Shown: positions 8,587-17,759 of the stretch, piece by piece
Layout: each line of letters opens with the position of its first letter
Numbering within the stretch: the first letter of the stretch is position 1
NCBI GenBank assembly: GCA_930633525.1
Contig: CAKNFP010000002.1
Coordinates: 1,178,001 to 1,242,000 of the forward strand
DNA from: Hyphomicrobiales bacterium
GTDB lineage: Bacteria; Pseudomonadota; Alphaproteobacteria; Rhizobiales; Beijerinckiaceae
DNA length: 64,000 bases
Direction of reading: 5' to 3'
Notes under the pieces: generated by a model
The model's database searches: none
What the model was told of the DNA's origin: nothing
What the model saw: only the letters and a program-made list of their open reading frames with translations
Program-made: the position numbers and the translations under genes

Positions 8587-9834
8587 ATGTCCGAACTGGT
8601 CATGCCTAAGCTCGGATTGACCATGACCGAAGGCCTCCTGTCGGAATGGCGCTTGTCCCCCGGTGAAAGCTATGTCCCCGGCCAAGTTCTCTACTCCATT
8701 GAAACCGAGAAGGTCGCGACGGAGATTGAGGCGGAGACATCGGGGACGCTCGAGCAGATTCTGGTCACCGCGGGTGAAACGGTACCGGTCGGGACCCCCG
8801 TTGCGCGGATCATTACACCGGGTGAGGCGGCGCCGCCCCGCACGCAGGCAGACGTGGCGAAAGGGCAGCCTGACCTGGAGCGACCAAAGGGGCCGAGCCT
8901 CGACAGCGAAGTTGTCGAAGGCACGCATCGCAACGAGCCGCTCACGAAGGCGGATGTGCTGCGTGTGATCGCCACACCACTGGCGCGCAGGATCGCCGCC
9001 GCAAAGGGAATCGATCTGCAGTTGATCCAGGGCTCTGGCGCGCGAGGAAGGATCAAGGCGGCAGATGTGGAAGCCATCTCCCATGAGCCGGCGCCGCAGC
9101 CGGACCGTCGGCACGACACGCCCCGCCACGCTGCCACCCGCGAGATCCTGCCGGATGCGACACGCTTAGCCACCGCCCGCCGTGTCACCGCGGCCAAGCG
9201 CGACATCCCGCATTTCTACCTGACGCTTGAAGCCGAGGTCAGCGCGCTTTCCGACCTGCGGGAGAGGCTGAACGCGGAGGCCGGCCGCAGCCGGATCTCG
9301 GTCACTCACATGCTCGTGAAAGCACTTGGCCTGGCGCTGGCTGAAATGCCGCAAGTGAACCGGATCTGGTCCAACGATAAGATTGTCGCCTTCACCACTG
9401 AATCCATCGGCGTCGTTGTGGAAACTCCTGACGGATTGCGCATTCCCGTGCTGCGCGATGTTGGGGATGCGCCGCTCGACCGGATTGCCTCGCTAACTTC
9501 CGGCGTCGCGGATCGCGCCCGGAATGGCAGGCTCGGTGTCGCCGACGTAGGGGACAGCGTGATCTCGATCTCGAACGTCGGGATGCATGGCGCGACCAGC
9601 CTGACTGCGATCATCAATCCGCCAAATGCCTTGATCCTGGGGGTCGGCGCTGAACGCCAGCTATTTCGCCCGAATGCGAACGGCCAGCCCCATCTATGCC
9701 GGGAGCTCAGCCTGACACTCTCCTGCGATCACCGCGTGATCGATGGGGCTGACGCAGCCCGCTTCCTTTCTCATCTCGTGGGAGTGATCGAGCAGCCAAT
9801 CCGGCTCCTGCGTCCTCCCCGCCGCCCCCAATAG
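8587..9834 (+). CDS. Dihydrolipoyl acyltransferase (E2) of the 2-oxoacid dehydrogenase complex
   Basis: The 415-aa E2 has one N-terminal lipoyl domain with the lipoylation lysine at K42 in IETEKVATE. A peripheral subunit-binding domain follows (TPLARRIAAAKGIDL...GRIKAADV, about residues 130-160), then the acyltransferase core ending with DHRVIDG (His about 382). It accepts the acyl group from E1 and transfers it to CoA. No E3 (dihydrolipoyl dehydrogenase) gene is present in the window, so the complex presumably borrows one encoded elsewhere. Confidence 0.9.
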   Translation: MSELVMPKLGLTMTEGLLSEWRLSPGESYVPGQVLYSIETEKVATEIEAETSGTLEQILVTAGETVPVGTPVARIITPGEAAPPRTQADVAKGQPDLERPKGPSLDSEVVEGTHRNEPLTKADVLRVIATPLARRIAAAKGIDLQLIQGSGARGRIKAADVEAISHEPAPQPDRRHDTPRHAATREILPDATRLATARRVTAAKRDIPHFYLTLEAEVSALSDLRERLNAEAGRSRISVTHMLVKALGLALAEMPQVNRIWSNDKIVAFTTESIGVVVETPDGLRIPVLRDVGDAPLDRIASLTSGVADRARNGRLGVADVGDSVISISNVGMHGATSLTAIINPPNALILGVGAERQLFRPNANGQPHLCRELSLTLSCDHRVIDGADAARFLSHLVGVIEQPIRLLRPPRRPQ

Positions 9835-9846
9835 GATCGAATAGAG

Positions 9847-11019
9847 ATGGATTTTGCTCTCAGCGACGAACAGAAAATGATCGTGGAGACGGCCCGCCGG
9901 GTGGGCCAGGCATTCGGCCTGGACTATTGGCGGGAAAAGGATGGGCAGAAGGCCTATCCCGCCGAATGCTGGAAGGCGCTTTGCGATGCCGGTCTGGCGG
10001 GTGCGATGCTTCCCGAGGCCCATGGCGGGGGCGGCCTGGGAATGGTCGAGACTGCCCTGATCATTGAGGAGCTCTGCGCGGCCGGGGCAGGCGCCACCCT
10101 GTCACAGCTCTTCATGCTGAACCCGATTTTCGGAGGGGTCTCGATCTCGAAGTATGGCACCGATCGGATGAAATCAGAATGGCTACCGAAGCTATGCTCC
10201 GGCGAAATGCAATTCTGCATGGCTCTGACTGAGCCTGATGCCGGCACCAACTCGCTTGAGATCACCACCACGGCCCGGGCCGAAGGAGACGGATGGCGGG
10301 TCTCGGGGCAGAAGATATGGATCACCGCGATCGACCGCGCCGACAAGGTTCTCGTGGTGGCGCGCACCTCGGCCATCGAGGGCGGCGCCAGAAAGACACA
10401 CGGAATCAGTCTTTTCCTCATTGATACCGAACGGGAGGGGCTTACTTACCAGCCGATCCCGAAGCTCGGAACGAACACGCTGTCATCATGCCAGGTGTTT
10501 TTCGACAACGTGCGTGTTGAACGAGAGGAACTGGTTGGCGAGGTGGACCAGGGCTGGAAACAGTTGCTGGACGTCCTCAATACCGAGCGCATCGTCACCA
10601 CCGCCGGACTCGTCGGCGCGGGCCGCCTTGCGATAGCGCTGGGAGTCGACTACGCGAACAACCGCAACGTTTTCGGTAAGAAGCCGATCGGCAGCTATCA
10701 GTCACTGCAATTCCCCCTGGCCCAGCACTGGGCCGAACTGCACGCGGCGCGACTGCTCAATCTCAATGCGAGCTGGCTCTTCGACACAGGGGCTCCCTTC
10801 GGCTCAGAGAGCAATGCCGCCAAGCTCATTGCCAGCCAGGCCGCCTCTGCCGTGGCCGAACACGCGATGCAGATCATGGGTGGCATGGGATATTCAGTCG
10901 AAATGCATATCGAGAGGCTTTGGCGGGATGCCCGGCTCTTCAGGTTTGCGCCTGTGTCCGAACAAATGATCCTCAACTTCATTGCCACCGCGAATCTCGG
11001 CCTTCCTCGTTCCTATTGA
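9847..11019 (+). CDS. Acyl-CoA dehydrogenase
   Basis: The 390-aa flavoenzyme has the family order. An alpha-helical N-terminus is followed by CMALTEPDAGTNS (about residues 120-132), then a substrate loop and the C-terminal MGGMGYSVEMHIERLWRDARLFRFAPVSEQM region. The Glu in VSEQM occupies the usual catalytic-base position near the C-terminus. It introduces an alpha-beta double bond into an acyl-CoA using FAD and electron-transfer flavoprotein. It lies 12 bases after E2 and 8 before the ligase gene. The most likely job is oxidation of the acyl-CoA made by E1/E2 or by the ligase. Confidence 0.9.
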   Translation: MDFALSDEQKMIVETARRVGQAFGLDYWREKDGQKAYPAECWKALCDAGLAGAMLPEAHGGGGLGMVETALIIEELCAAGAGATLSQLFMLNPIFGGVSISKYGTDRMKSEWLPKLCSGEMQFCMALTEPDAGTNSLEITTTARAEGDGWRVSGQKIWITAIDRADKVLVVARTSAIEGGARKTHGISLFLIDTEREGLTYQPIPKLGTNTLSSCQVFFDNVRVEREELVGEVDQGWKQLLDVLNTERIVTTAGLVGAGRLAIALGVDYANNRNVFGKKPIGSYQSLQFPLAQHWAELHAARLLNLNASWLFDTGAPFGSESNAAKLIASQAASAVAEHAMQIMGGMGYSVEMHIERLWRDARLFRFAPVSEQMILNFIATANLGLPRSY

Positions 11020-11027
11020 GGTGACCC

Positions 11028-12530
11028 GTGCTGACACTCGCCAAAACTCTCGAATTACACGCCCGGATCAGACCAAGCGCAGATGCGTTGATCTATGGCG
11101 ACGTCAGATTGACGTGGGCGATGCTCTGGGATCGCGTGACCCGGACGGCTGCCGCGCTTGCAGCCGAGGGCATCGGCGAAGGCTCGATCATCGCCCTGGC
11201 CATGAAGAATAGTTCAACATTTATTGAGCTGCTCTATGCGATCAGCCATCTCGGTGCGATCTCGCTGCCGATGAATTTCCGACTGTCCGCGGACGAGCTC
11301 GAATACATCTGCTCCCACGCAGGCGCCGACCTGGTGCTCGCCGATGAAGACTTCCGCGACAAGCTTGGCGGCATCTTGGCTCCGGTGCGCATCCTGGACA
11401 GGCAAGCGCAATCGGATTCCACCCGCATCTTCGGGAAAGCAGGCCGCCGGTTCGAGACGGCGCATCGCGCCGAGGACGATGTATTCCGCCTGATGTACAC
11501 TTCCGGCACGACAGACCGGCCCAAGGGGGTCGTGCAGAGCTACGCGAACTTCCACTGGAAGTGCTATGATCACGCGATCGTCCTGGGCCTGAGCACCGCG
11601 GACCGCCTGCTGATTGTCGGTCCGCTGTACCATGTCGGCGCTTGCGACTTGCCCGGCCTGGGTGCGCACGCCTTTGGTGCGGCACTGATCATCCTGCGTG
11701 AATTTTCAAGCGAACTGGTGCTGCGCACCATCGAGACCGAGCGGATAACGGGGATCTGGCTGGCACCGGTCATGTCCGCTAGTCTTCTATCAGAACCCCA
11801 TAGCTCAGACACCTCCACATTGCGCTGGTGCATCGGCGGCGGCGAGAGGACCCCCGAACACCGCATCAGGTTGTTTACGGAGACGTTTGTAAACGCACGC
11901 TACGTCGACTGTTATGGCATGACTGAGACACTTAGCGGCGATACGTTTATGGAACCGGGCAGGGAACTAGAGAAACTGGGATCGGTTGGTCGACCGGTGC
12001 CCCATCTCGAAATCCGCATTCGCGATGACGACGGAGCCGATCTTTCGCCCGGCGTCCACGGAGAGATCTGTATGCGCGGACCCAAGGTCACGTCCGGTTA
12101 CTGGAAGGACCATGCCAAGACCGCCTCCGCATTCTTCGATGATGGATTCTTCCGGTCGGGCGATTTCGGCTATTGCGATGAGGACGGCTTTCTATACCTT
12201 ACCGATCGCAAGAAGGACATGATCATCTCAGGCGGCGAGAATATCGCGTCGAGCGAGGTTGAGCGCGTACTTTATGGCCTCGACGGGATCCTCGAAGTCG
12301 CCGTTGTGGGACGAGAAGACGACAAATGGGGAGAAGTTCCCGTGGCCGTAGTTGTCTTGCGGCCTGGAGCTGAGCTGACCATGGCCATGATCGACAGCCA
12401 TTGCCGGAAATCCCTGGCCGGTTTCAAGTGCCCAAAAGCGCTATTGATTCTCGATAATCTTCCCCGTAACCCCTCGGGCAAGATCCTCAAGCGAGTTCTT
12501 CGCGAACAGGTCGCATCACTGCAGTCGTAA
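11028..12530 (+). CDS. AMP-forming acyl-CoA ligase
   Basis: The 500-aa ANL-superfamily enzyme starts at GTG 11028, just after GAGG. It has the P-loop YTSGTTDRPKG (about residue 157), YGMTE, the hinge FRSGDFGYCDEDGFLYLTDR, then KKDMIISGGENI, and the C-terminal catalytic lysine in NPSGKILKR. It activates a carboxylic acid with ATP and CoA. As the last enzyme gene of the run from 5859, it is probably the entry step for the acid imported by the upstream TTT system (inference). Confidence 0.9.
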   Translation: MLTLAKTLELHARIRPSADALIYGDVRLTWAMLWDRVTRTAAALAAEGIGEGSIIALAMKNSSTFIELLYAISHLGAISLPMNFRLSADELEYICSHAGADLVLADEDFRDKLGGILAPVRILDRQAQSDSTRIFGKAGRRFETAHRAEDDVFRLMYTSGTTDRPKGVVQSYANFHWKCYDHAIVLGLSTADRLLIVGPLYHVGACDLPGLGAHAFGAALIILREFSSELVLRTIETERITGIWLAPVMSASLLSEPHSSDTSTLRWCIGGGERTPEHRIRLFTETFVNARYVDCYGMTETLSGDTFMEPGRELEKLGSVGRPVPHLEIRIRDDDGADLSPGVHGEICMRGPKVTSGYWKDHAKTASAFFDDGFFRSGDFGYCDEDGFLYLTDRKKDMIISGGENIASSEVERVLYGLDGILEVAVVGREDDKWGEVPVAVVVLRPGAELTMAMIDSHCRKSLAGFKCPKALLILDNLPRNPSGKILKRVLREQVASLQS

Positions 12531-12568
12531 GACATCCAAGAGCCCGAGACTTTGGCCCCCCGCTCAAA

Positions 12569-13171
12569 GTGAAGAAACCGACGCGCGCGGAGCGAGCGCT
12601 GCAGACCTATCAGGCGCTACTCGATGCGGCGGCCGAAGTGGCGGGGAAATATGGCTATGCAGCGACTTCCATCGCCAAGGTGACGGAGACAGCCGGAGTC
12701 AGTCAAGGCGCGTTCTACAACTATATCACACACCGCCAAGCGCTTTTCGAGCTGCTCTTACCATATGTCGGGCAACGGATGATCGACGAGATCGCGACAG
12801 CAATTCCCAAGGAACTATCGGGTGCGGAACGCGAGGTGGCCCGGTTCCGGGCCTATTGCCGGTTTCTCGAGCGCAATCCGGGTTTCTATCGCATACTCTA
12901 CGAAGCAGAGGTCTTTGCCCCATCGACCTATCGCGAGCATATGAACAGAACAGCCCGTGGTTTCAGGCGATCCCTGGAGCGTTCGCTGGCGGCATCGAAC
13001 GTGAACGACATCGCAGATGGTGAACTGGATGCTCTTGTCCACGCCCTATTGGGCGCGCGCGCATACATCGCCATGCGGTACCGCGAAGGTATGACGATTC
13101 TTGAATCTGCGATCAGGGGTTACGGTCGCCTCGTCAACCAGGGACTTTTCAGCGCCCAGGCCAAAACATAG
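12569..13171 (+). CDS. TetR-family transcriptional regulator
   Basis: The 200-aa protein starts at GTG 12569. Residues 10-55 form the TetR helix-turn-helix: ALLDAAAEVAGKYGYAATSIAKVTETAGVSQGAFYNYI. The C-terminal part is an unspecific ligand-binding bundle. It follows the ligase gene by 38 bases on the same strand and is the natural candidate to repress the 1-12.5 kb catabolic genes in response to a pathway CoA ester. No operator was proved; the inverted repeat at 908-936 is one candidate site. Confidence 0.85.
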   Translation: MKKPTRAERALQTYQALLDAAAEVAGKYGYAATSIAKVTETAGVSQGAFYNYITHRQALFELLLPYVGQRMIDEIATAIPKELSGAEREVARFRAYCRFLERNPGFYRILYEAEVFAPSTYREHMNRTARGFRRSLERSLAASNVNDIADGELDALVHALLGARAYIAMRYREGMTILESAIRGYGRLVNQGLFSAQAKT

Positions 13172-13469
13172 GCCGCCGGGATGGCATTTGGACAAACACA
13201 TCCCGAGAGCCACCCGATTAAGCAGGCGCATTCCCATTTCAAATGAACGATTGACGCCCTCGTCAAGCAGCACACGCCATGCGAGCGCTCAAGCTCACCG
13301 CTGCTGCCTTCCGCTGTTCGCAATGGCAGACCCCTTGGTTGCCTGACGCGCCCGGCGAATGGCCCGCAAAAGATATTATTCTCTTTGGAGAATATATATA
13401 CTTCGATTTAGCCGCGCGCAATTGTTAGGCTCGTCCCACGCGTCCCTCAGGTTTCCGGCAAAAAAAAAC
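13172..13469. other. Intergenic stretch with no recognisable gene
   Basis: About 300 bases between the TetR gene and a decayed SDR fragment. Short open frames on both strands lack ribosome sites and recognisable motifs. An AT-rich patch occurs near 13370-13400. I see no supported gene. Confidence 0.4.
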
Positions 13470-13609
13470 GCCATCGCGACCGCGCCCGCCGCCTCATTGC
13501 AGTCGGCGACAACAACCGTCGCGCCGCGGCGAGCACAACGCCGCACGCAAGCCTCGCCAATGCCAGAAGCGCCGCCCGTCACAACCACGAGTTTGTTTTC
13601 GAGAATCAT
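13470..13609 (-). pseudogene. Short-chain dehydrogenase remnant (N-terminal fragment)
   Basis: From an ATG at 13609, behind GGGAGAAAA, the minus strand encodes MILENKLVVVTGGASGIGEACVR and GATVVVADCNEAAG. This is the NAD(P)-binding start of a short-chain dehydrogenase with the TGxxxGIG motif. After about 40 residues the similarity stops near an A-rich tract (about 13460-13470), and the rest of the open frame is unrelated. The catalytic Tyr-x-x-x-Lys half is absent. The intact start and ribosome site suggest recent truncation by deletion or rearrangement. Confidence 0.75.
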
Positions 13610-13886
13610 GGTTTTCTCCCCATCGACATTTTTGTCGCCGACCACAGCCCCATACGGGTCATTCTCCTAAAAATAACAACATTTTCTTGACAGAATAATC
13701 TTCAGAATTATGGTCGGCGGATGCGGGCGATTTGGTAGCAACGCGCTCGCACACTCTCACCCGCCCGCCCCCGACCAGGGCCGATTGTTACCTGCTCAAG
13801 ACTCGGACTGCGGCAAGCACCTGCAAATCAGCTCCGGCGAGCTGCCAACGAAGGAGGAGCGAGAGTTGTTTGATCCGACGACGATC

Positions 13887-14194
13887 CGGGTGATCTGGAT
13901 AACGCAGAGAAGGGAGTAAGCTCTTGCAGTTCCGGTCGGTCGTAGCCTCATGGAATCTGCAGTTGCGAACAATGCGTGTGGAATCCAGTAGAATGAGGCG
14001 GCGCTATGGCTTGCGCTACCTGCTTGGTTGGGATCGTTTCCAGTCACGGGGATCTCACCGTAAAGGACCCAGGCGAGAAATCCATGCTCGACTTCGCTTC
14101 TCCCACCGCGACAGCTAGCAGCCGACTATCGTGCCAGATCACGGCGTCACCAGAGCTCGATGGCTTGCTCCTGCGGATCCCAGCAGCGATTTAA
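13887..14194 (+). pseudogene. Decayed [2Fe-2S] ferredoxin gene
   Basis: The pieces of a plant/vertebrate-type ferredoxin are spread over two frames. Frame one (from 13887) reads RVIWITQRRE, a stop at 13917, then ALAVPVGRSLMESAVANNACGI and a stop at 13989. Frame two (14006 on) reads MACATCLVGI, then KSMLDFA and SRLSCQI, then ELDGLLLRIP. The cluster ligands ACATC and RLSCQI are recognisable, and LMESAVANN is a family hallmark. One stop plus a frameshift around 13990-14005 kill the gene. Such ferredoxins serve P450s or Rieske oxygenases, so a lost oxygenase partner is plausible. Confidence 0.8.
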
Positions 14195-14268
14195 CGTCAC
14201 GAAAAACGTGCGGCGGGCCGAACGACCGGATAGGTTTCACATTGGCAACCATCACCCGGTCCACGCAA

Positions 14269-14296
14269 GAGAATCCACTAATTCTCACAAGAGAAT
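14269..14296. promoter_or_regulatory. Three alternating GAGAAT/ATTCTC half-sites upstream of CoA-transferase
   Basis: GAGAAT (14269-14274), ATTCTC (14281-14286) and GAGAAT (14291-14296) form two overlapping inverted repeats with 6- and 4-base spacers. They end about 70 bases before the ATG at 14364. The arrangement resembles an operator array. No regulator is identified. Confidence 0.35.
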
Positions 14297-14363
14297 GATC
14301 ATTTACATCTGCTGGTCGCTCTGGCTTGTCTCCAGGATCACGGGCACGATGTGGGAGGAATAA

Positions 14364-15593
14364 ATGGCCCCGCTCGACGGTATTCGAGTTTTGGCGCTCG
14401 AAGTTTACTATGCTGGAAACATCGGCAGCTTGTTCCTGTCGCGGTTCGGCGCCGAAGTCATCAAGTTGGAGCCGCCGGAGACGGGCGATGTGTTCCGTTC
14501 AGTCGGGCCAGGTAAGACCAGCGACGGGAAGTTCCGCCGCGCCTCTGAACTCCGCGGCATGACCGGCAAAAAGAGTATCTCGATCAACCTGCGCAAGCCG
14601 GAAGGGCTCGAGGCGTTCTGGCGAATCCTGCCTTCCGTCGACGTCGTCTGGACCAATATGAAGCCGTCCTCTCTGCTTGGGCTCGGAATCAGCTTCGACA
14701 GTCTCAAGACGCATAATCCGAATATCATTTACTCGACGCTTTCCGGATTTGGTCATGACGACCTGATCAGTTCCGGTCCATTCGGCAATTGGGCCGCCTT
14801 CGACCTCATCGCACAAGGGCTGGCCGGACTACAGTACCGCGCCGAAGGCGAAGATGGAAAGCCGGGTTACAACGGCTTGGCGCTAGGCGATTTTGTTACC
14901 GCGATGATGCTCGTCAACGGGACGGTGATGGCGCTGCTGCGTCGCCAGCGTGAGGGCGGCGGGGCCCAGCGGGTCGATGTGGCTATGCACGACGCCATGA
15001 TCAGCTTGAACGAGCTGCCGCTGACGCTGACGGATTTTACCGGAGCACCACCGCCCCGCGGACGCTCGGGCACCAGCGCGCCCTACGGGGCCTATCCCAC
15101 CAAGGACGGTTTCGTAAACATCGCGGTGGGAGGCACCCCGGTGTGGCGGCGGTTCTGCGAGGCGATAGACCGGCCCGAACTTGCCGACGATCCGCGCTAC
15201 AAGGATTCACCCGGCAGGGTTAAGCACTTCATCGAGCTCGAGGTGATCGTTTCGGAATGGTCGGGCAGCCGAACGAGCATGGAAGTGGCCGAATGGCTGC
15301 ACAAATTCGGCGTGCCCGCCGCGCCGGTCTACGACATGCCTGAAGTCTTGAAGAGCCCGCAGGTCGTTGCGCGCAACATGTTGGTGTCGGTCAACGACCC
15401 CATTCTCGGTCCGCAGAACATCGTGGGTAATCCCATCAAAATGTCCGATATCGAGGGGGGTGATCCCGGGGTGCCGCCCGTATTGGGAGAGCACACACGC
15501 GAGGTTCTTAAGGAATTCGGCGCTTACGACGACGCTGAAATCACCGAACTTGCCCAGGCCGGCGCCATCCATTTGCCAGCACAGGGCGGTTGA
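14364..15593 (+). CDS. CaiB/BaiF (family III) CoA-transferase
   Basis: The 409-aa protein matches family III CoA-transferases (PF02515). It opens with LDGIRVLALEVYYAGNIGSLFLSRFGAEVIKLEPP and has GKKSISINLRKPEG, then YSTLSGFGHDD and the C-terminal VLGEHTREVLKEFG. It moves CoA between carboxylic acids through an Asp-linked intermediate. GGGAGGAATAA precedes the ATG. The MaoC and SDR genes follow closely, forming an activation-hydration-oxidation module. The usual VLAGP near the start is replaced by YYAGN, a modest deviation. Confidence 0.88.
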   Translation: MAPLDGIRVLALEVYYAGNIGSLFLSRFGAEVIKLEPPETGDVFRSVGPGKTSDGKFRRASELRGMTGKKSISINLRKPEGLEAFWRILPSVDVVWTNMKPSSLLGLGISFDSLKTHNPNIIYSTLSGFGHDDLISSGPFGNWAAFDLIAQGLAGLQYRAEGEDGKPGYNGLALGDFVTAMMLVNGTVMALLRRQREGGGAQRVDVAMHDAMISLNELPLTLTDFTGAPPPRGRSGTSAPYGAYPTKDGFVNIAVGGTPVWRRFCEAIDRPELADDPRYKDSPGRVKHFIELEVIVSEWSGSRTSMEVAEWLHKFGVPAAPVYDMPEVLKSPQVVARNMLVSVNDPILGPQNIVGNPIKMSDIEGGDPGVPPVLGEHTREVLKEFGAYDDAEITELAQAGAIHLPAQGG

Positions 15594-15636
15594 TCCGCCG
15601 CAGCAGGCCTCTGCGCCCAATCCATACGAGGATGAC

Positions 15637-16773
15637 ATGCAAAAATTTTCCATCAACGCAGACATTGATGACAGGTCTGTCGCCGAAGCCCGCAAATATA
15701 TCGGTGTTCCTATGCGGATTCAGCAGTTCAACCATGAGGCAACAATCGATACAATTCGCCACTATTGTAACGGGATTGGTGACGACAATCCCCTTTATAC
15801 AGACCCGGACTATGCGGAGAAGAGCGCTTACGGCTCGCTCATCGCCCCACCTACCTTCTTCTACAGCGTTTTTTCGGCCGGCATCACGCCAGGCTTCGAG
15901 GGTGTACAGGCGTTCTTCGGTTCCGGCCGCTTCGATATCAAACGCCTTCCCAAGCGGGGTGAGGCTATCAAAGCCGAAGCGCGCTTGAAAGATATCGTCG
16001 AGAAGGCGGGCAAGCGCGCCAAGCGGATGGCCATCCAGATTGGTGAAGTGGAGTATCGTACGGCCGACGGAGAGCTTCTGGCGACTTACATTTCCAACAG
16101 CTTGCGCGTACCCCGCGCCGATCGCGAAGGCGGCCTGCGCTACGAGCCCCGCGAAACACGGCGCTACACAGAGGACGAACTCGCGGCCATCGAGGCGGAA
16201 GTGATTGCCGAGACTCGGCGCGGTGCCGAAACACGCTATTTCGAGGACGTCAGCGTCGCAGAGCAGCTTCCCACACGCGTGAAGGGGCCTCTCAACATGG
16301 CCAGCTACATGGCCTATTACGCAGGCAATCTTGGGGGAATTGGCTACACTTCTACCGAATTGCAATGGAAGCTGCGGCACGCCGCCCGCCACAATCCCGG
16401 CAGCATCCCGAACAATCGCTCGCTAGACTGGCTGATCGAGGAGACTTGGCCGGGCGTTGCCCATACCAACGACCAGATCGCTCGATCGGTTGGCATGCCC
16501 GGTGCCTACGACAACGGCTGGAACCGCGTGGGCTGGATGGGGCATCTCGTGACCGACTGGATGGGTGATGACGGCCATCTGGCGATGATCGAAGTGCGGG
16601 CGGTGGCGCCAAACATCATGGGCGACACCCTCTGGTGCCGTGGCACGGTGGTCAACAAGCGTGTGGAAGGCGGCCGCCACATCGTGAGCATCGACCTCAG
16701 CGCGGAGAACCAGGACAAGCAGTTGTCCTGCACCGGCAAGGCAGAGGTCGTCCTGCCGTCACGGCCAGTGTGA
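15637..16773 (+). CDS. MaoC-type double-hotdog acyl-CoA dehydratase
   Basis: ATG 15637, behind CGAGGA, gives 378 residues; the longer frame overlaps the CoA-transferase gene. The N-terminal half resembles the FAS1-type dehydratase region (GDDNPLYTDPDYAEKSAYGSLIAPPTFF, near residues 50-75). The C-terminal half (LVTDWMGDDGHLAMIEVRAVAPNIMGDTLWCRGTV) is a second hotdog. The GDxNPLYxD signature is the hydratase active-site segment. It should hydrate or dehydrate an enoyl-/hydroxyacyl-CoA made by the preceding CoA-transferase. Confidence 0.8.
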   Translation: MQKFSINADIDDRSVAEARKYIGVPMRIQQFNHEATIDTIRHYCNGIGDDNPLYTDPDYAEKSAYGSLIAPPTFFYSVFSAGITPGFEGVQAFFGSGRFDIKRLPKRGEAIKAEARLKDIVEKAGKRAKRMAIQIGEVEYRTADGELLATYISNSLRVPRADREGGLRYEPRETRRYTEDELAAIEAEVIAETRRGAETRYFEDVSVAEQLPTRVKGPLNMASYMAYYAGNLGGIGYTSTELQWKLRHAARHNPGSIPNNRSLDWLIEETWPGVAHTNDQIARSVGMPGAYDNGWNRVGWMGHLVTDWMGDDGHLAMIEVRAVAPNIMGDTLWCRGTVVNKRVEGGRHIVSIDLSAENQDKQLSCTGKAEVVLPSRPV

Positions 16774-16845
16774 AAAAGCGAGACCCGGCGCGCCGGTCGA
16801 GCATTGACCATATGGGGGCCAACCCGGCCTGGAGGGGAGCGAGAT

Positions 16846-17733
16846 ATGGAAGACAAACCGCTGCTGGAAGGCAAAGTCATCGCAGTGACTGGCGGGGCGA
16901 ACGGTATCGGACGGGCGATTTCGATCGCCCTGATCCGCGCCGGAGCCCGTGTGATCGTCAACGATATTGGCGTTTCGCTTGACGGCGGCGCCGCGAGCAG
17001 TAAGCCAGCGGAAGAGACGGTGAAGGAAGCCGAGGCGCTAGGCGGCAAAGCCGCCGTATGCCTTGAGGACATTTCAACCATGGGCGGTGGACGCCGCGTT
17101 GTCGAGGCCGCGTTAGACACCTTCGGTCGGATCGATGGCGTCGCCTGCCTAGCGGGTATCGCACGGCCTGCGCCACTCGAAGAAATCACCGAGGCCGACT
17201 GGGACAAGGTTATCGCCACCCATCTCAAGGGCCATTTTGCCGTCATCCAGCCGGCGGTGAAGGCAATGAATAAGGATGGCGGCAGTATCGTCGCCTTCAC
17301 CTCGACCGCAGGCCTCGATGGTAGCCCGGCTCAGGCGGCCTATGCTGCCGCTAAAGCTGGGATTATCGGGCTGACGCGCACGGTGGCACTATCGGCCGGC
17401 CCGGCGATACGGTGCAATGCGATCTCTCCCAGCGCCCGGACCCGGTTGATCGAAAAAGTCCGCCCCGAATACGATCCTGGGCCTCCTGAAAAGATCGCTG
17501 GCATCGTAGAGTTTCTGATGAGTGATCTGTCCAAGCACATCACCGGACAAGTGATTTATGCGAGCGGAGACCGCCTCGCGCTATATCCGCAGCCCCGCCC
17601 AAGCAAATGGCTGATCGGGACGGAAACCTGGACGGGCCGCTCCATCGGTGGGGTATGGAACAGCGCTATTGGTTCTGATCCGCTGGTGCGATACGACCGA
17701 TATCTCTCACCGAGGAAAGACGTCGTCAAATAA
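16846..17733 (+). CDS. Short-chain dehydrogenase/reductase
   Basis: ATG 16846 (295 aa) is preferred because GGAGGGG lies at 16831-16837. The protein has TGGANGIG at about residues 14-21, NDIGV, and the catalytic pair Ser (FTSTAG) and Tyr-x-x-x-Lys (YAAAKAG, near 165). The N-terminal region with acidic NDIGV and a long insert resembles the dehydrogenase part of multifunctional hydroxyacyl-CoA enzymes. It probably oxidises the hydroxyacyl-CoA from the MaoC enzyme. About 55 C-terminal residues beyond the usual SDR end form a proline/arginine-containing tail. Confidence 0.85.
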   Translation: MEDKPLLEGKVIAVTGGANGIGRAISIALIRAGARVIVNDIGVSLDGGAASSKPAEETVKEAEALGGKAAVCLEDISTMGGGRRVVEAALDTFGRIDGVACLAGIARPAPLEEITEADWDKVIATHLKGHFAVIQPAVKAMNKDGGSIVAFTSTAGLDGSPAQAAYAAAKAGIIGLTRTVALSAGPAIRCNAISPSARTRLIEKVRPEYDPGPPEKIAGIVEFLMSDLSKHITGQVIYASGDRLALYPQPRPSKWLIGTETWTGRSIGGVWNSAIGSDPLVRYDRYLSPRKDVVK

Positions 17734-17759
17734 TAGCGGGAAGCTGCCTAAGACGAGAT

